Notes: generated by a model from the sequence alone, not told the origin. Counted from the first letter of the stretch, positions 12,509 through 22,045 are shown. The stretch is 64,000 bases of DNA from Leptolyngbya sp. PCC 6406 (GCF_000332095.2 NZ_KI913949.1:1477286-1541285); one strand, 5' to 3'. Numbers and translations are program-made.

Positions 12509-14980
12509 ATGTTTGAACGCTTCACAGAAAAAGCAATTAAGGTTATCATGCTCGCCCAAGAGGAGGCCCGCCGCCTGGGTCATAACTTCGTGGGTACCGA
12601 GCAAATCCTCCTGGGCCTCATCGGTGAAGGTACTGGTGTCGCTGCCAAGGTATTAAAGTCCATGGGCGTCAATCTCAAAGACGCTCGCATTGAAGTCGAG
12701 AAAATCATTGGTCGTGGCTCTGGCTTTGTGGCAGTGGAAATCCCTTTCACGCCTCGGGCTAAGCGCGTTCTAGAGCTATCCCTAGAGGAGGCCCGCCAAC
12801 TGGGCCACAACTATATCGGTACGGAGCACTTGCTCCTAGGGCTGATCCGCGAAGGCGAAGGGGTCGCCGCCCGTGTCCTCGAAAATCTTGGGGTTGATCT
12901 CTCCAAGGTCCGCACCCAAGTCATTCGTATGCTGGGGGAAACTGCGGAGGTATCTGCGGGGGGCGGCCAGGGCCGCACCAAAACCCCCACCCTGGACGAG
13001 TTTGGCTCCAACCTGACCCAAATGGCGGGAGAGGGCAAGCTGGATCCCGTTGTGGGTCGTCAGAACGAAATTGAACGGGTAATTCAGATTCTCGGTCGCC
13101 GCACCAAGAACAATCCGGTGCTGATTGGGGAACCGGGGGTGGGCAAAACCGCGATCGCGGAAGGTCTGGCCCAACGTATCTCCACCGGCGATATTCCCGA
13201 CATTTTGGAAGAGAAGCGGGTCGTCACCCTAGATATTGGTCTCCTCGTAGCGGGCACCAAATATCGCGGGGAATTTGAAGAACGCCTCAAAAAAATCATG
13301 GATGAGATCCGCTCAGCGGGAAATGTCATCCTGGTCATCGATGAGGTCCATACCCTAATTGGGGCCGGCGCTGCCGAGGGAGCCATTGACGCCGCCAACA
13401 TCCTCAAGCCCGCCCTTGCTCGGGGAGAACTCCAATGCATTGGAGCCACCACCCTAGACGAGTACCGCAAACACATTGAGCGGGATGCCGCCCTAGAGCG
13501 TCGCTTCCAGCCCGTGATGGTGGGCGAACCCAGCGTAGAAGAGACTATTGAAATTCTCCATGGCCTGCGCGATCGCTATGAGCAGCACCACAAGCTCCGC
13601 ATTGAGGATGAAGCCCTGAATGCCGCCGCAAAACTCTCCGATCGCTACATCAGCGATCGGTTTCTGCCAGATAAAGCCATCGACCTGATTGATGAAGCAG
13701 GCTCACGGGTGCGCCTGATCAACTCCCAACTCCCCCCCGCTGCGAAGGAACTAGATAAGGAACTGCGTCAGCTCCTGAAGGAAAAGGACAATGCCGTCCG
13801 CTCCCAGGACTTTGATCGGGCTGGAGAACTGCGGGATCGGGAAATGGAAATCAAAGCGGAAATCCGCACCATTGCCCAAGGTAAGAAGGCCGAAAGTGAA
13901 GACGGGGATGATTCTCCCGTGGTCACCGAGGAAGACATTGCCCACATCGTCGCCTCCTGGACCGGAGTCCCGGTAAACAAGCTCACCGAATCCGAGTCCG
14001 AAAAGCTGCTGCACATGGAAGATACCCTGCACCAGCGGCTCATCGGTCAAGACGAAGCAGTGAAAGCCATTTCCCGTGCTATTCGCCGTGCCCGTGTCGG
14101 TCTCAAGAGCCCCAACCGACCCATTGCCAGCTTCATCTTCTCCGGTCCCACCGGCGTTGGGAAAACAGAACTGGCTAAGTCCCTGGCCGCCTACTTCTTC
14201 GGCTCCGAAGAAGCCATGATCCGCCTAGACATGTCGGAGTTCATGGAACGCCACACCGTTTCTAAACTCATCGGCTCCCCTCCCGGCTACGTGGGCTACA
14301 ACGAGGGTGGTCAGCTTACCGAAGCTGTACGCCGTCGCCCCTACACGGTGATTCTGTTCGACGAAATTGAGAAAGCCCACCCCGATGTATTCAACATGCT
14401 GCTGCAAATCCTGGAGGACGGTCGCCTGACCGACGCCAAGGGTCGCACAGTGGACTTCAAAAATAGCCTGCTAATCATGACCTCCAACATCGGCTCCAAG
14501 GTCATTGAAAAAGGCGGCGGCGGTCTGGGCTTCGATTTCGAGGACAACCAAGCCGAGTCTCAGTACAACCGCATCCGCTCCTTGGTCAACGAGGAACTGA
14601 AACAGTACTTCCGTCCTGAGTTCCTCAACCGTCTAGACGAGATCATCGTCTTCCGTCAGCTCACCAAAGATGAAGTCAAGAGCATCAGCGACATTCTGCT
14701 GCGGGAGATATTTGGCCGTCTGACGGAACAGGGCATCACGCTGGAGGTCACCGAGCGATTTAAGGATCGACTAGTCGAAGAGGGGTACAACCCGAGCTAC
14801 GGAGCCCGTCCCCTGCGTCGCGCCATCATGCGCCTTTTGGAAGACACCCTGGCGGAAGAAATTCTGTCGGGCCGTCTGAAGGATGGGAGTACTGCCACCG
14901 TAGATGTAGACGACCAGGGCAAGGTAATGATTCAGGCCGGAGAGCGGCGAGAACTTTTGTTGCCCCAAGGGGCTGAGTAG
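12509..14980 (+). CDS. clpC: ATP-dependent Clp protease ATP-binding subunit ClpC
   Basis: Hsp100 unfoldase that feeds proteins to ClpP; ClpC is the essential form in cyanobacteria and chloroplasts. The double Clp-N domain occupies residues 1-145, with its two repeats starting [17 protein letters not shown] and [17 protein letters not shown]. Walker A motifs are GEPGVGKTA (first AAA module) and GPTGVGKTE (second). The UVR motif between them ([20 protein letters not shown], about residue 430) separates ClpC from ClpA/ClpB. Length 823 is standard. A clear intrinsic terminator follows at 15014-15062. Confidence 0.98.
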   Translation: MFERFTEKAIKVIMLAQEEARRLGHNFVGTEQILLGLIGEGTGVAAKVLKSMGVNLKDARIEVEKIIGRGSGFVAVEIPFTPRAKRVLELSLEEARQLGHNYIGTEHLLLGLIREGEGVAARVLENLGVDLSKVRTQVIRMLGETAEVSAGGGQGRTKTPTLDEFGSNLTQMAGEGKLDPVVGRQNEIERVIQILGRRTKNNPVLIGEPGVGKTAIAEGLAQRISTGDIPDILEEKRVVTLDIGLLVAGTKYRGEFEERLKKIMDEIRSAGNVILVIDEVHTLIGAGAAEGAIDAANILKPALARGELQCIGATTLDEYRKHIERDAALERRFQPVMVGEPSVEETIEILHGLRDRYEQHHKLRIEDEALNAAAKLSDRYISDRFLPDKAIDLIDEAGSRVRLINSQLPPAAKELDKELRQLLKEKDNAVRSQDFDRAGELRDREMEIKAEIRTIAQGKKAESEDGDDSPVVTEEDIAHIVASWTGVPVNKLTESESEKLLHMEDTLHQRLIGQDEAVKAISRAIRRARVGLKSPNRPIASFIFSGPTGVGKTELAKSLAAYFFGSEEAMIRLDMSEFMERHTVSKLIGSPPGYVGYNEGGQLTEAVRRRPYTVILFDEIEKAHPDVFNMLLQILEDGRLTDAKGRTVDFKNSLLIMTSNIGSKVIEKGGGGLGFDFEDNQAESQYNRIRSLVNEELKQYFRPEFLNRLDEIIVFRQLTKDEVKSISDILLREIFGRLTEQGITLEVTERFKDRLVEEGYNPSYGARPLRRAIMRLLEDTLAEEILSGRLKDGSTATVDVDDQGKVMIQAGERRELLLPQGAE

Positions 14981-15013
14981 CGCTAGCCCTATATCCACCG
15001 TCCGCAGAACAAC

Positions 15014-15062
15014 CTAGAATGCCCGTGGGCAGTCTCAAGACTGTCCACGGGCATTCTGTTTA
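15014..15062 (+). terminator. Rho-independent terminator of clpC
   Basis: An 18-base inverted repeat (AGAATGCCCGTGGGCAGT / ACTGTCCACGGGCATTCT, one G-U pair) with a short loop is followed by a T-rich tract, 34 bases after the clpC stop codon. Confidence 0.85.
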
Positions 15063-15203
15063 CGAAGTTTTATAACCGCTTTCCTGAGAATCCTTGCGTT
15101 GTCGTAACGCAAAATCTGATAATGACAAACAAGCGTAACGGCTTGTATCATCGGTTGCCCCAGCGGTAATCCCCTCAAGACGACCTCGGGAGTCCTAAGA
15201 GTC

Positions 15204-15593
15204 ATGGGTTTAGTGAAAAAGATTTTTGGTAGTATTTTTGCCCTCATCGGCGGCCTATTGGGAGCGGTGGGCGGTGTGTTTGGCTTGGGCAAGAAGTCTG
15301 AGTTTTTCATGGAACTAGATGAGTCAGCGGCTCCGGCGGAGACCCCCGCATCCCCGCCCGCCAAGGTGGAAAAGGTAGCGAAACCTGAGGCCCAGACTAC
15401 GGCTCCGGTGGCTCCGGTAGCTGAGTCTAAGCCGGTTACGGTGTCGGCGTCGGCCCAGCCAGCCTTAACCTTTGCCCCCAACTTTTTGGTCAACCCCGAT
15501 TTGACCTTCACCAGTCGGCGGCGTCCGGGGCCTAGCCTGTCTCCCTTTAGAGATATGGCCCGTAACGTGAAGAAGGCTCCGTCTGCGGGTTAA
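15204..15593 (+). CDS. Small protein with Gly-rich amphipathic N-terminal helix, unknown function
   Basis: I do not recognise a characterised family. The first 32 residues are hydrophobic and glycine-spaced (IFGSIFALIGGLLGAVGGVF) between lysines, which suits a membrane-associating amphipathic or glycine-zipper helix. The remainder is Ala/Pro/Val-rich and probably disordered, ending in a basic stretch (SRRRPGPSLSPFRDMARNVK). The start follows GGGAG. A terminator lies 20 bases after the stop, so this is a monocistronic unit and likely a genuine gene. Confidence 0.65.
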   Translation: MGLVKKIFGSIFALIGGLLGAVGGVFGLGKKSEFFMELDESAAPAETPASPPAKVEKVAKPEAQTTAPVAPVAESKPVTVSASAQPALTFAPNFLVNPDLTFTSRRRPGPSLSPFRDMARNVKKAPSAG

Positions 15594-15615
15594 GGGATCG
15601 GTAAATTCGTCCCAT

Positions 15616-15658
15616 TCAAAAGCCCCGTCCCCTTTATAAAGGGGACGGGGCTTTTGTT
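15616..15658 (+). terminator. Rho-independent terminator after the 15204-15593 gene
   Basis: AAAAGCCCCGTCCCC and GGGGACGGGGCTTTT form a perfect 15-base stem around a TTTATAAA loop, ending in a T-rich tract. A run of A's on the other side makes it potentially bidirectional. Confidence 0.9.
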
Positions 15659-15666
15659 CTTCAGAT

Positions 15667-15730
15667 GACTCACGGCGGTTAAAACCGCTGCTATACAAAC
15701 GAAGTCGGCCTTCGCCGACTCACCAACCCG
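15667..15730. repeat. Dispersed repeat family D (double hairpin), copy 1
   Basis: A 64-base unit with two palindromes, GCGGTTAAAACCGC and AGTCGGCCTTCGCCGACT, separated by 'tgctatacaaacga'. A second copy with four mismatches lies at 19137-19200. No coding potential. Confidence 0.8.
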
Positions 15731-16054
15731 CGCAATCGGGTTTGGACTGTGCGGCGTAAATAGCCTTTCCGTTTTCTAACGACGAGGCAGAGCCTCGGTT
15801 AGGATTCCCAGGCAGAGCCTGGGAACCAGGACAGAAGTTTCGTAGGGTGCATAGCGCTAAGGTGCAGCTTCGCCTTTTATGTCGCTTGCGAAACGCGAAG
15901 CAATGCACCGTAGCAATGCACCGCCTAGGGGAAATGGACTGTTCTGTCGCACCAGCCCAACACTTCCCGGTCCCCTCGCCCCTTGGGAGAGGGAGAGGGA
16001 GAGGGGTCGAGGTGTGACACGATGAAACGGCCAGAGTATTGACGCTGCCCAGTA
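15731..16054. repeat. Palindrome-rich spacer before the PEP-CTERM gene
   Basis: No gene is supported. It holds two small hairpins (GAGGCAGAGCCTC near 15783 and CCCAGGCAGAGCCTGGG near 15808), an inverted family-B repeat at 15842-15913, and a 'gggagagggagagggagagggg' purine run near 15984-16005. Confidence 0.6.
15842..15913. repeat. Dispersed repeat family B, copy 2 (inverted)
   Basis: Runs GTAGGGTGCATAGCGCTAAG to GAAGCAATGCACCGTAG, the reverse orientation of the copies at 7731 and 35479. It includes the internal segment absent from the first copy. Confidence 0.75.
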
Positions 16055-16792
16055 CTAGTCTTTGCGCCGCTTGTTGCTGAAGCCTAGACCCATTGCGATC
16101 GCAGTGCCGAGAACGGTGATCGGCTCCGGTACGGACTGGGGCGCTGTCGGTTGCTCTACAACGGGAGGCGCTACAACAACGGGAGGCTGTTCAACAACAG
16201 GAGGCTCCTCAACAACGGGAGGCTGTTCAACAACGGGAGGCTCCTCAAAGATCGGGGGCTGCTCAACAGGAGGCTGCACAGTAGGGGCAAAGCTGAAGAA
16301 ACTGGCATGGGATAGCCCTTGAGCTTGACCGTTATTGTTCGTTGACGTGCCGAGGGTATTGAAGTCAATAGAAAGAAGCCCCTCATCACCCCCATCAAAC
16401 AGATAGAAGCTGAAGGCATTGGCAGCTTTCAGAGAAACCACAAAGAACCCTTTCTGAACGGTATCAAAGGTGAGCTTTCCCGAGGTACTGCTTGGGTTGC
16501 TGGTAAAGATGCCATTTCCGGCAGCATCGGATTTATTGGCCCCGCTATAGTTCCAGGCTCCCTCTCCCAATATGGATCCAAAATCAGTGGTGAGCTGCTG
16601 CAAAATGGCGGGAATCTGATTGGAGTCATTCCCCTGCCAAGACCCACTACAGGCCACGAAGCTCATCCCGGTAGCGTTGCTACAGCTCGCGCCGGAGGGC
16701 GTCAAGCTGGCGGCTTCAGCCATTCCCGGCACAAACATCATGAGTCCCCCGGTAAAGGCAGCAGCGGTGGAAAGACGTTTTATTGAAAACAT
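16055..16792 (-). CDS. Exported PEP-CTERM protein with Pro/Glu/Val repeat
   Basis: A secreted protein with an N-terminal signal peptide (basic SIKR, hydrophobic core, cleavage after GMAEA) and a C-terminal PEP-CTERM sorting tag: VPEP, a hydrophobic segment (ITVLGTAIAMGLGF) and a basic end (SNKRRK). Such tags are known to be processed by exosortase when proteins pass to the cell surface. Before the tag lies a degenerate repeat of EEPPVVEQPPVV, about six units, likely an extended spacer. The globular part is unassigned. The ATG at 16792 is preferred to the one at 16801 because AGGAG (16802-16806) abuts the latter. Confidence 0.85.
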   Translation of the reverse strand: MFSIKRLSTAAAFTGGLMMFVPGMAEAASLTPSGASCSNATGMSFVACSGSWQGNDSNQIPAILQQLTTDFGSILGEGAWNYSGANKSDAAGNGIFTSNPSSTSGKLTFDTVQKGFFVVSLKAANAFSFYLFDGGDEGLLSIDFNTLGTSTNNNGQAQGLSHASFFSFAPTVQPPVEQPPIFEEPPVVEQPPVVEEPPVVEQPPVVVAPPVVEQPTAPQSVPEPITVLGTAIAMGLGFSNKRRKD

Positions 16793-17455
16793 GGATCTCA
16801 TCTCCTAGCTCAGAGTCGTCTGAAGTGATGTATGGCGACCCAGCCGGGTCATGTATTAAACATACCCATTGCGTGCAGGGAAGTAATCTTTGACACCAAA
16901 AGTTTATCAAGTCATCACGTAGGCTCTAACAAGATAAAGATTAGGTGTAAGCTACCGAGCTAGGCCCTTCAAGGATCCAAAGAGGAGATTCTCTCCACTG
17001 AGCCTATTACCCAGAGCCTTTTATTTCAGGGGGCTACGTGGATTTCCGTAGAACTTATAGAAGGATGGGGTCTGTTTATGGAATTCGAGATCGCACTTCT
17101 ACCGAGGTGTCTGATGCCACTCCACTGCCCTTGTAATTGATGTTTTATTTTATACTTTATTTTTCTAGAAACCGGGTGTGATTGTGGAGGAATTGGAGTG
17201 AGAGAGTTCAGTGGAATTCCAGGAACACCCTGAACATTATTCCTGGGATCTATCTATTAGAATCCATGGCCGGATCCATCTATGGATCCATGGTCAACGT
17301 TTTTAGCAGTTAATCCTGCGGGTGAATTCTCCCCGTTTTCCTAGGACCGCCTACAGGGGCTGAGTTCCTGAATTCCCGATGCTTCCCCAGGCTGGTCTGG
17401 GAGTGCTACGGTTGAATATTGGGAAAAGAGCTTCAGTCACAGAACGCAGAGTTGA
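16793..17455. other. Non-coding spacer upstream of metF
   Basis: About 660 bases with no convincing gene or RNA. The only local structure I see is a pair of overlapping palindromes around 17262-17294 built on GGATCC and CCATGG. It probably holds the divergent promoters for the PEP-CTERM gene and metF. I cannot place them. Confidence 0.4.
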
Positions 17456-18385
17456 ATGGTAGCGGCATCAACACAGGAGTATGGGGTGGGGCAGGAGTTT
17501 CGACGAGCGGTTAAAGCCGGGGAATTCCTTATCACAGCGGAGGTGATGCCGCCGAAGGGGGGGGATCCTAGCCACATGGTGACCATGGCCCAAGCCCTTA
17601 AGGGACGGGTTCATGCTGTAAATATCACTGACGGTAGCCGCGCTGTCATGCGGATGTCGTCCCTGGCTTCAGCGGTGATCTTGCAACGCCACGGCATCGA
17701 AGCAATTTGCCAAATGGCTTGCCGCGATCGCAACCGCATTGCCCTCCAGGCCGACTTAATGGGAGCCCACGCCCTGGGGCTACGCAACATTCTGGCCTTA
17801 ACCGGAGATCCCGTTAAAGCGGGAGATCATCCCGATGCCCGCAGCGTGTTCGACCTGGAATCAGTTCGGCTGTTGCGGGTGATCCGCCAGCTTAACCATG
17901 GGCTAGACATTCAAGATCGGCCCCTGACGGATCAACCCACCGACCTCTTTGCCGGGGCCGCTGTAGATCCCCAAAGTTCCAGTTGGTCTGGCCTCCAGCG
18001 CCGCTTTAACAGCAAGGTAGAGGCGGGAGCCCAATTTTTCCAAAGCCAGCTCATCACTGATTTCGAGCGGTTGACCAAATTTATGGATCAGGTGGCGGCG
18101 GGGTGTGATCGCCCGGTGCTGGCGGGGATCTTTCTGCTCAAATCCGCCAAAAACGCCCAGTTCATTAACCGCAATGTTCCCGGTGTCCAGATTCCCTCAG
18201 GAGTGATTGATCGCCTTGCCGCCGCCGTCGATCCCCTCCAGGAGGGGATCCGCATCGCCGCAGAGCAGGTGCAGGCTGCCCGTCATATTTGCCAAGGGGT
18301 CCACCTGATGGCGGTGCGACGGGAGGATTTGATTCCCCAGATTCTAGACCGAGCGGATATTCCCCCCCTATCCTGCGACGCTTAG
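17456..18385 (+). CDS. metF: Methylenetetrahydrofolate reductase
   Basis: FAD enzyme that reduces 5,10-methylene-THF to 5-methyl-THF for methionine synthesis. A TIM barrel is indicated by FLITAEVMPPKGGDPSH at the start, followed by VNITDGSRA, AICQMACRDRNRIALQADL, ALGLRNILALTGDP and the late AGIFLLKSAKNAQFINRNV segment. The ALTGDP and CRDRN motifs are characteristic. 309 residues is normal for the bacterial form without regulatory domain. The next gene starts 14 bases after the stop, so the two are probably co-transcribed. Confidence 0.93.
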   Translation: MVAASTQEYGVGQEFRRAVKAGEFLITAEVMPPKGGDPSHMVTMAQALKGRVHAVNITDGSRAVMRMSSLASAVILQRHGIEAICQMACRDRNRIALQADLMGAHALGLRNILALTGDPVKAGDHPDARSVFDLESVRLLRVIRQLNHGLDIQDRPLTDQPTDLFAGAAVDPQSSSWSGLQRRFNSKVEAGAQFFQSQLITDFERLTKFMDQVAAGCDRPVLAGIFLLKSAKNAQFINRNVPGVQIPSGVIDRLAAAVDPLQEGIRIAAEQVQAARHICQGVHLMAVRREDLIPQILDRADIPPLSCDA

Positions 18386-18399
18386 AGGTTGCAGAAGTC

Positions 18400-19083
18400 A
18401 TGGCCCATCGTGCCGATACCACCCCTATTCTCCGCGCCCTAATGGTGGCGGCAGGGATTCCCAGTTTTCGTGCCCTAGCCCGCGCAGCCCAGGTGTCTGA
18501 CTGGAGCGTGACCCAACTGCGGCAGGGGCAGATTCAGCAGATGCGGGTAGGGACGGTGACCGCCTTGGCAGAAGCCTTAGGCTTATCTGTGGTGGATCTA
18601 TTGCAGCGGTTTGGAATGTTAGATCTTGCCGTCATCTCTCAATCCGACAACCACGATAGTCAGAGACCGGCCCAAAAGGACCATCGCATCCCGGCCCTAG
18701 AAGCAGAATACCAGCGACTTCAGGCGGAGGTAACCCAACGGGAAGCAATCGCCCGCCAGACGTTACAACAGACCGCGATCGCCCAGCTTGAACCCTGGTT
18801 GCTCCAGTGGCCCACAGCGGTCCATGCCATTGCCAAAAATCCCGATCTCCCAGCCAAACGCCTCATACCCCTGGTCCAACCCGTCTTGGACTTGCTGCAC
18901 CAGTGGAATATCGAATCCCTGGCCTCCGTTGGCGCTGAAGTCCCCTATGATCCCCAGTTACACCAACTGATGGAGGGTAGCGCCCAAGCCGGAGATCTCG
19001 TCCGGGTGCGCTACACCGGATATCGACAAGGGGAACGGTTGCTCTATCGGGCCAAAGTCAGCCCAGTAGAGGCATCTCCCTAG
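18400..19083 (+). CDS. HTH (XRE-type) protein with a GrpE-like C-terminal segment
   Basis: Residues of about 8-70 form a helix-turn-helix domain (FRALARAAQVSDWSVTQLRQ, then VGTVTALAEALGLSVVDLLQ). A coiled coil follows (EAEYQRLQAEVTQREAIARQ). The C-terminal stretch YDPQLHQLMEGSAQAGDLVR...YRQGERLLYRAKVSPV resembles the end of GrpE (FDP.xHEA...G.V....GY.x.RLLRpAxV), though this is by eye only. I place the start at ATG 18400, just after metF; upstream in-frame codons overlap metF and look like shadow sequence. Possible role: a DNA-binding regulator; target unknown. Confidence 0.7.
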   Translation: MAHRADTTPILRALMVAAGIPSFRALARAAQVSDWSVTQLRQGQIQQMRVGTVTALAEALGLSVVDLLQRFGMLDLAVISQSDNHDSQRPAQKDHRIPALEAEYQRLQAEVTQREAIARQTLQQTAIAQLEPWLLQWPTAVHAIAKNPDLPAKRLIPLVQPVLDLLHQWNIESLASVGAEVPYDPQLHQLMEGSAQAGDLVRVRYTGYRQGERLLYRAKVSPVEASP

Positions 19084-19468
19084 TACTGCTTGGTGGAAGC
19101 CCTACCATCGTCGCGCCAGCGTCCCGCTTGCCGCTAGACTCACGGCGGTTAAAACCGCTGTTATACAAACAAAGTCGGCCTTCGCCGACTTACTAACCCG
19201 TGTTAACGTCAGTTTCAGATCAGATTTGCCGCCCCGCCGGGAATTTTGAATTCCCGGCTAACAGGCTCAAGTCCATTGAAAATGGACTGGGGGCAGGGGG
19301 GCAAGTCCGTTTTAACGGACATTTGTGGTGAGCCAGGGCAATTTATTCCCTGGCGGATGGGCAGCGCAGCCCAAGTCGAACTCAGGTATCACAGGTAAGA
19401 TAACGGATCTGGACGATTTAGCTGTATTCCAACCTTGGTGAGGTGACTGGCTAGATGTAGAGATCGAG
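19084..19468. repeat. Hairpin-array spacer
   Basis: This 385-base gap has no gene but a row of separate palindromes: family D at 19137-19200, then GCCGGGAATT..AATTCCCGGC (19236-19258), GTCCATTGAAAATGGAC (19271-19287), GTCCGTTTTAACGGAC (19305-19320), CCAGGGCAATTTATTCCCTGG (19333-19353) and a shorter TGGGC/GCCCA stem (19358-19372). Their stems are unrelated in sequence. Confidence 0.8.
19137..19200. repeat. Dispersed repeat family D (double hairpin), copy 2
   Basis: 64 bases matching 15667-15730 at all but about four positions; the differences fall in the spacer and the end, and both palindromes are kept intact. Confidence 0.8.
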
Positions 19469-20089
19469 CTAGAGTAGCTTGGGCGCTGTCGTTTCGGCCT
19501 CTTGCTTCAATGCTTTAATGGCAGAAAAACCCTGGATAAAGGCAAACAAAAAGGCAATCCGAATAGGCAGAACCACGCCGATGTTACCGCCGTTTGCCGC
19601 CTGGTTCACCAGAACAACTATCGTGTCCACACTGTAGATGATAGTGATCAGCACCAAGGCTGGCAGCGATCGTCGCTTATGGATCAAATACCCCAAAACG
19701 CCATAAATAACTGCCGTGATAATGGTGAGCAGAAGCAGTGCTCCCTGTTCAGGGTTCATAGCCACAAATACGAAACCGATAATCAAGTTCATGGCAGCCA
19801 GGAAATAGGCCATGAAATAGGCACCGGCAAGGGCTTTCATCGGATCCTGGGCCGAATCTGGCAAGGGCTGGCCATTGAGCCGCAGATCTAGCCCCCGTTG
19901 AAACTGCACGCTTAGGGTAGATCCATCCTCTAGGGTAAAGGTTTGGGCGGTGGCTAACGCCTTGCGATTAGGGTAGCTGGCGAGTTCCTGGCCATCCAGG
20001 GTGAGAACAATATTTTTCCACCCGCGATCGTAGGTAATGGTAAGGCGAGGGTCGGCCCCGCGACGGAGGGGGTGTTGAGTCGTCGGCAT
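19469..20089 (-). CDS. Predicted multi-pass membrane protein, unknown function
   Basis: No named family recognised. The first 80 residues are soluble, with a beta-type pattern (LTITYDRGWKNIVLTLDG, SYPNRKALATAQTFTLEDGS). Residues of about 87-195 contain four hydrophobic segments (AYFMAYFLAAMNLIIGFVFV, GALLLLTIITAVIYGVLGYL, ALVLITIIYSVDTIVVLV, IRIAFLFAFIQGF). The start is ATG 20089. The design, a small cytoplasmic domain ahead of a membrane bundle, gives no functional clue, and neighbours are unrelated. Confidence 0.65.
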   Translation of the reverse strand: MPTTQHPLRRGADPRLTITYDRGWKNIVLTLDGQELASYPNRKALATAQTFTLEDGSTLSVQFQRGLDLRLNGQPLPDSAQDPMKALAGAYFMAYFLAAMNLIIGFVFVAMNPEQGALLLLTIITAVIYGVLGYLIHKRRSLPALVLITIIYSVDTIVVLVNQAANGGNIGVVLPIRIAFLFAFIQGFSAIKALKQEAETTAPKLL

Positions 20090-20554
20090 AGTCTGATTAA
20101 AGCGTTCAGGACAAAAAGCGGCTTGAACTCAAGCCTGGCTAGGGTGATGCTACAACTTCATGAGCAGGAATTTCGAAAATTCCCTCAATAGTCCCTAGGC
20201 GCTTCCTTTCTGACCCGATGCATTGCTGCCAGATCCCAGGCAGAATCCGCCGCCGTTTCCCGGCAGAGGGAACCTCGATACTACCGCCCCCGACACTGCG
20301 ACGGCCCTGTACGGTAAAGTACAGGACCGTGACCTGGGTAATGTGCGCTGCGATCGCATTCCATATAGTCCCTATTCCCTTATGCCTCTCCCGAAGGGAG
20401 AAAACCGGGTTGGTCGGTACGTTATTTGACCGCAGACCCCTCAGAACAATTGCTGTTGCCGAAGTCAAAGGGAAAGGACATTTGTTTAAGAGTTGATATT
20501 TTGTCAGGAGACTTGCGCACTCACAAAAACTAAGTGCGCCTCCCGCATTAGAGC
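20090..20554. other. Spacer with no supported gene
   Basis: 465 bases. One small hairpin (CCTGTACGGTAAAGTACAGG near 20312) is visible. Short open frames on both strands lack any family resemblance or ribosome binding site. I see nothing firm here. Confidence 0.35.
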
Positions 20555-21118
20555 CTAATAAAGCTCAGTATCCATCAGCTTGGGCTGGGGTTGGGAGCCT
20601 ACTACCGATTTGGGAATAGGAATCACAGGCTGATCCAGAGCAATTTCGAGGGGAGCATCACTGGGATATCCGCCTGCGGTTTGGAGTAACCCACCGAAAG
20701 GACGCCCACCGATGGCTCCAGACAAGGTCCCGACAACAGCCACCGCTAAGGCTGCAAACCCTGCCATACAGGTAAGGTTAAAACGATGATTGAGGCGGTC
20801 TACAACCTTCTGAGCAGTGGCATCCGCTGCATTGGCTGACCAAGAAGATTGACACAACACATGAAAACCATTTCTGAGGTGAAGGAGTCGCTGGTACAAA
20901 CATTGAGTTGTAGGATCCTCTTCCAGCCATTGAAGTACTAGCCGACGCTCCTCAGGGGTAACCTCCCCATCTAGGTAAGCACTCAGTAACTCAAAGCGAT
21001 CTCGCTTCACCACATCCAGTTGCCGCGTCAGGGGCTCTTGTACCTGGGAGGTGCCTGGTGAACAGTCTTTTTCAGATTCAATCTTGGGCAGAGTAAATTG
21101 GTTGCGGTGTGCAGTCAT
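20555..21118 (-). CDS. Probable anti-sigma factor paired with the SigG-type sigma factor
   Basis: About 187 residues with a cytoplasmic anti-sigma-like N-terminal half and one membrane span. The segment FELLSAYLDGEVTPEERRLV followed by LQWLEEDPTTQCLYQRLLHL is the hallmark of the RseA/zinc-finger anti-sigma superfamily, but no HxxxCxxC zinc motif is present. The hydrophobic segment LTCMAGFAALAVAVVGTLSG lies at about residue 125; the C-terminal tail would be outside the cytoplasm. It lies downstream of, and in the same direction as, the sigma gene, as in other sigma/anti-sigma pairs including that of Synechocystis SigG. The start at 21118 is one of two possible. Confidence 0.75.
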   Translation of the reverse strand: MTAHRNQFTLPKIESEKDCSPGTSQVQEPLTRQLDVVKRDRFELLSAYLDGEVTPEERRLVLQWLEEDPTTQCLYQRLLHLRNGFHVLCQSSWSANAADATAQKVVDRLNHRFNLTCMAGFAALAVAVVGTLSGAIGGRPFGGLLQTAGGYPSDAPLEIALDQPVIPIPKSVVGSQPQPKLMDTELY

Positions 21119-21376
21119 ATTAATTGCCGTACCCTGTAATCGCAGAAAGCCCACCTTAGCTTTAGAAGCCTATGGCTCCAGTTCTGTTCCCAGAGCAACC
21201 TAGCTGCTAGCCTAGCTTGAGTCAAGCTAACACAGTCACGGACTACACGTAGGAACAATCAACCTCTGAATCCACTGGCCAATATTTTAATCGCATCCAA
21301 TCATACTCGGAAGATCTGCATACTGGAGGCATTCAGGATTGTTTTTTTTTACAGGGCCACCTCCTGAAGAAGGAAT

Positions 21377-22045
21377 TTAGGCCAATGCCTCATCGTGTAA
21401 ATATCCGTTTAAATCGTGCTGTAGCCGATGGCGGGCGCGGGCAATGCGAGATTTGACAGTACCGAGGGAAACACCTGTAATCTCTGCAATTTCCTCGTAG
21501 CTGAGGCCCTGAATCTCCCTCAGAACGATAGTGGTGCGAAAAACCTCGGGAAGGGTTGCGATCGCTTTATGTAATTGTCCGTAGAACTCGTCTGTCATCA
21601 TCGTGTCTACGGGGCTGGGCTCTTGGGAGGGCAGCTCCCAATCCACCTCACCATCATCCAAAAGGCGAGGTGCGTCTAGGGAGAGGGGAGACCTATGGCG
21701 CTTGCGCTTGCGCAACTCATCGTAAAACAGGTTGGTAGTAATTCGGCTGAGCCAGCCCTTAAATCGATTAGGCTCGTGGAGCCGATGGATGTGGCGATAG
21801 ACCCGAATCCATACCTCTTGGGATAGATCGGCACGATCAGACCAGTCTGGGGCCAAGTGATAGAGCAACCGCTCTACATGACTTTGGTATCGGCGGACCA
21901 GTTCTGAAAAGATGACCTTATCTGGACGGTTTTGGGTTTGACACTGTTGGATCAAGTCATAGTTAGACAGGTTGGCTGGCCGAACCTGTCTGAGCACAAC
22001 GGGAAATGGGGAAGAAGACCAGAGCGCGGATAATGACTGACTCAT
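21377..22045 (-). CDS. sigG: ECF (group 4) RNA polymerase sigma factor, SigG-type
   Basis: Redirects RNA polymerase to a stress regulon. Region 2 is seen in DRADLSQEVWIRVYRHIHRL followed by FKGWLSRITTNLFYDELRKR, and region 4 in LPEVFRTTIVLREIQGLSYE followed by EIAEITGVSLGTVKSRIARA. The linker is acidic and proline-rich. The start is placed at 22045 (MSQSLSALWSS); an in-frame extension to 22258 would add 71 residues unlike sigma factors. The adjacent anti-sigma gene suggests release on an envelope signal. The SigG assignment rests on this pairing and overall look. Confidence 0.85.
   Translation of the reverse strand: MSQSLSALWSSSPFPVVLRQVRPANLSNYDLIQQCQTQNRPDKVIFSELVRRYQSHVERLLYHLAPDWSDRADLSQEVWIRVYRHIHRLHEPNRFKGWLSRITTNLFYDELRKRKRHRSPLSLDAPRLLDDGEVDWELPSQEPSPVDTMMTDEFYGQLHKAIATLPEVFRTTIVLREIQGLSYEEIAEITGVSLGTVKSRIARARHRLQHDLNGYLHDEALA

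Noticed and set aside
12580-14407. Minus-strand frames inside clpC
   Set aside because: Shadows of a strongly conserved plus-strand gene.
20139-20496. Open frames on both strands of the 20.1-20.5 kb spacer
   Set aside because: About 90-110 codons but Arg-rich, without family match, start signals or context.
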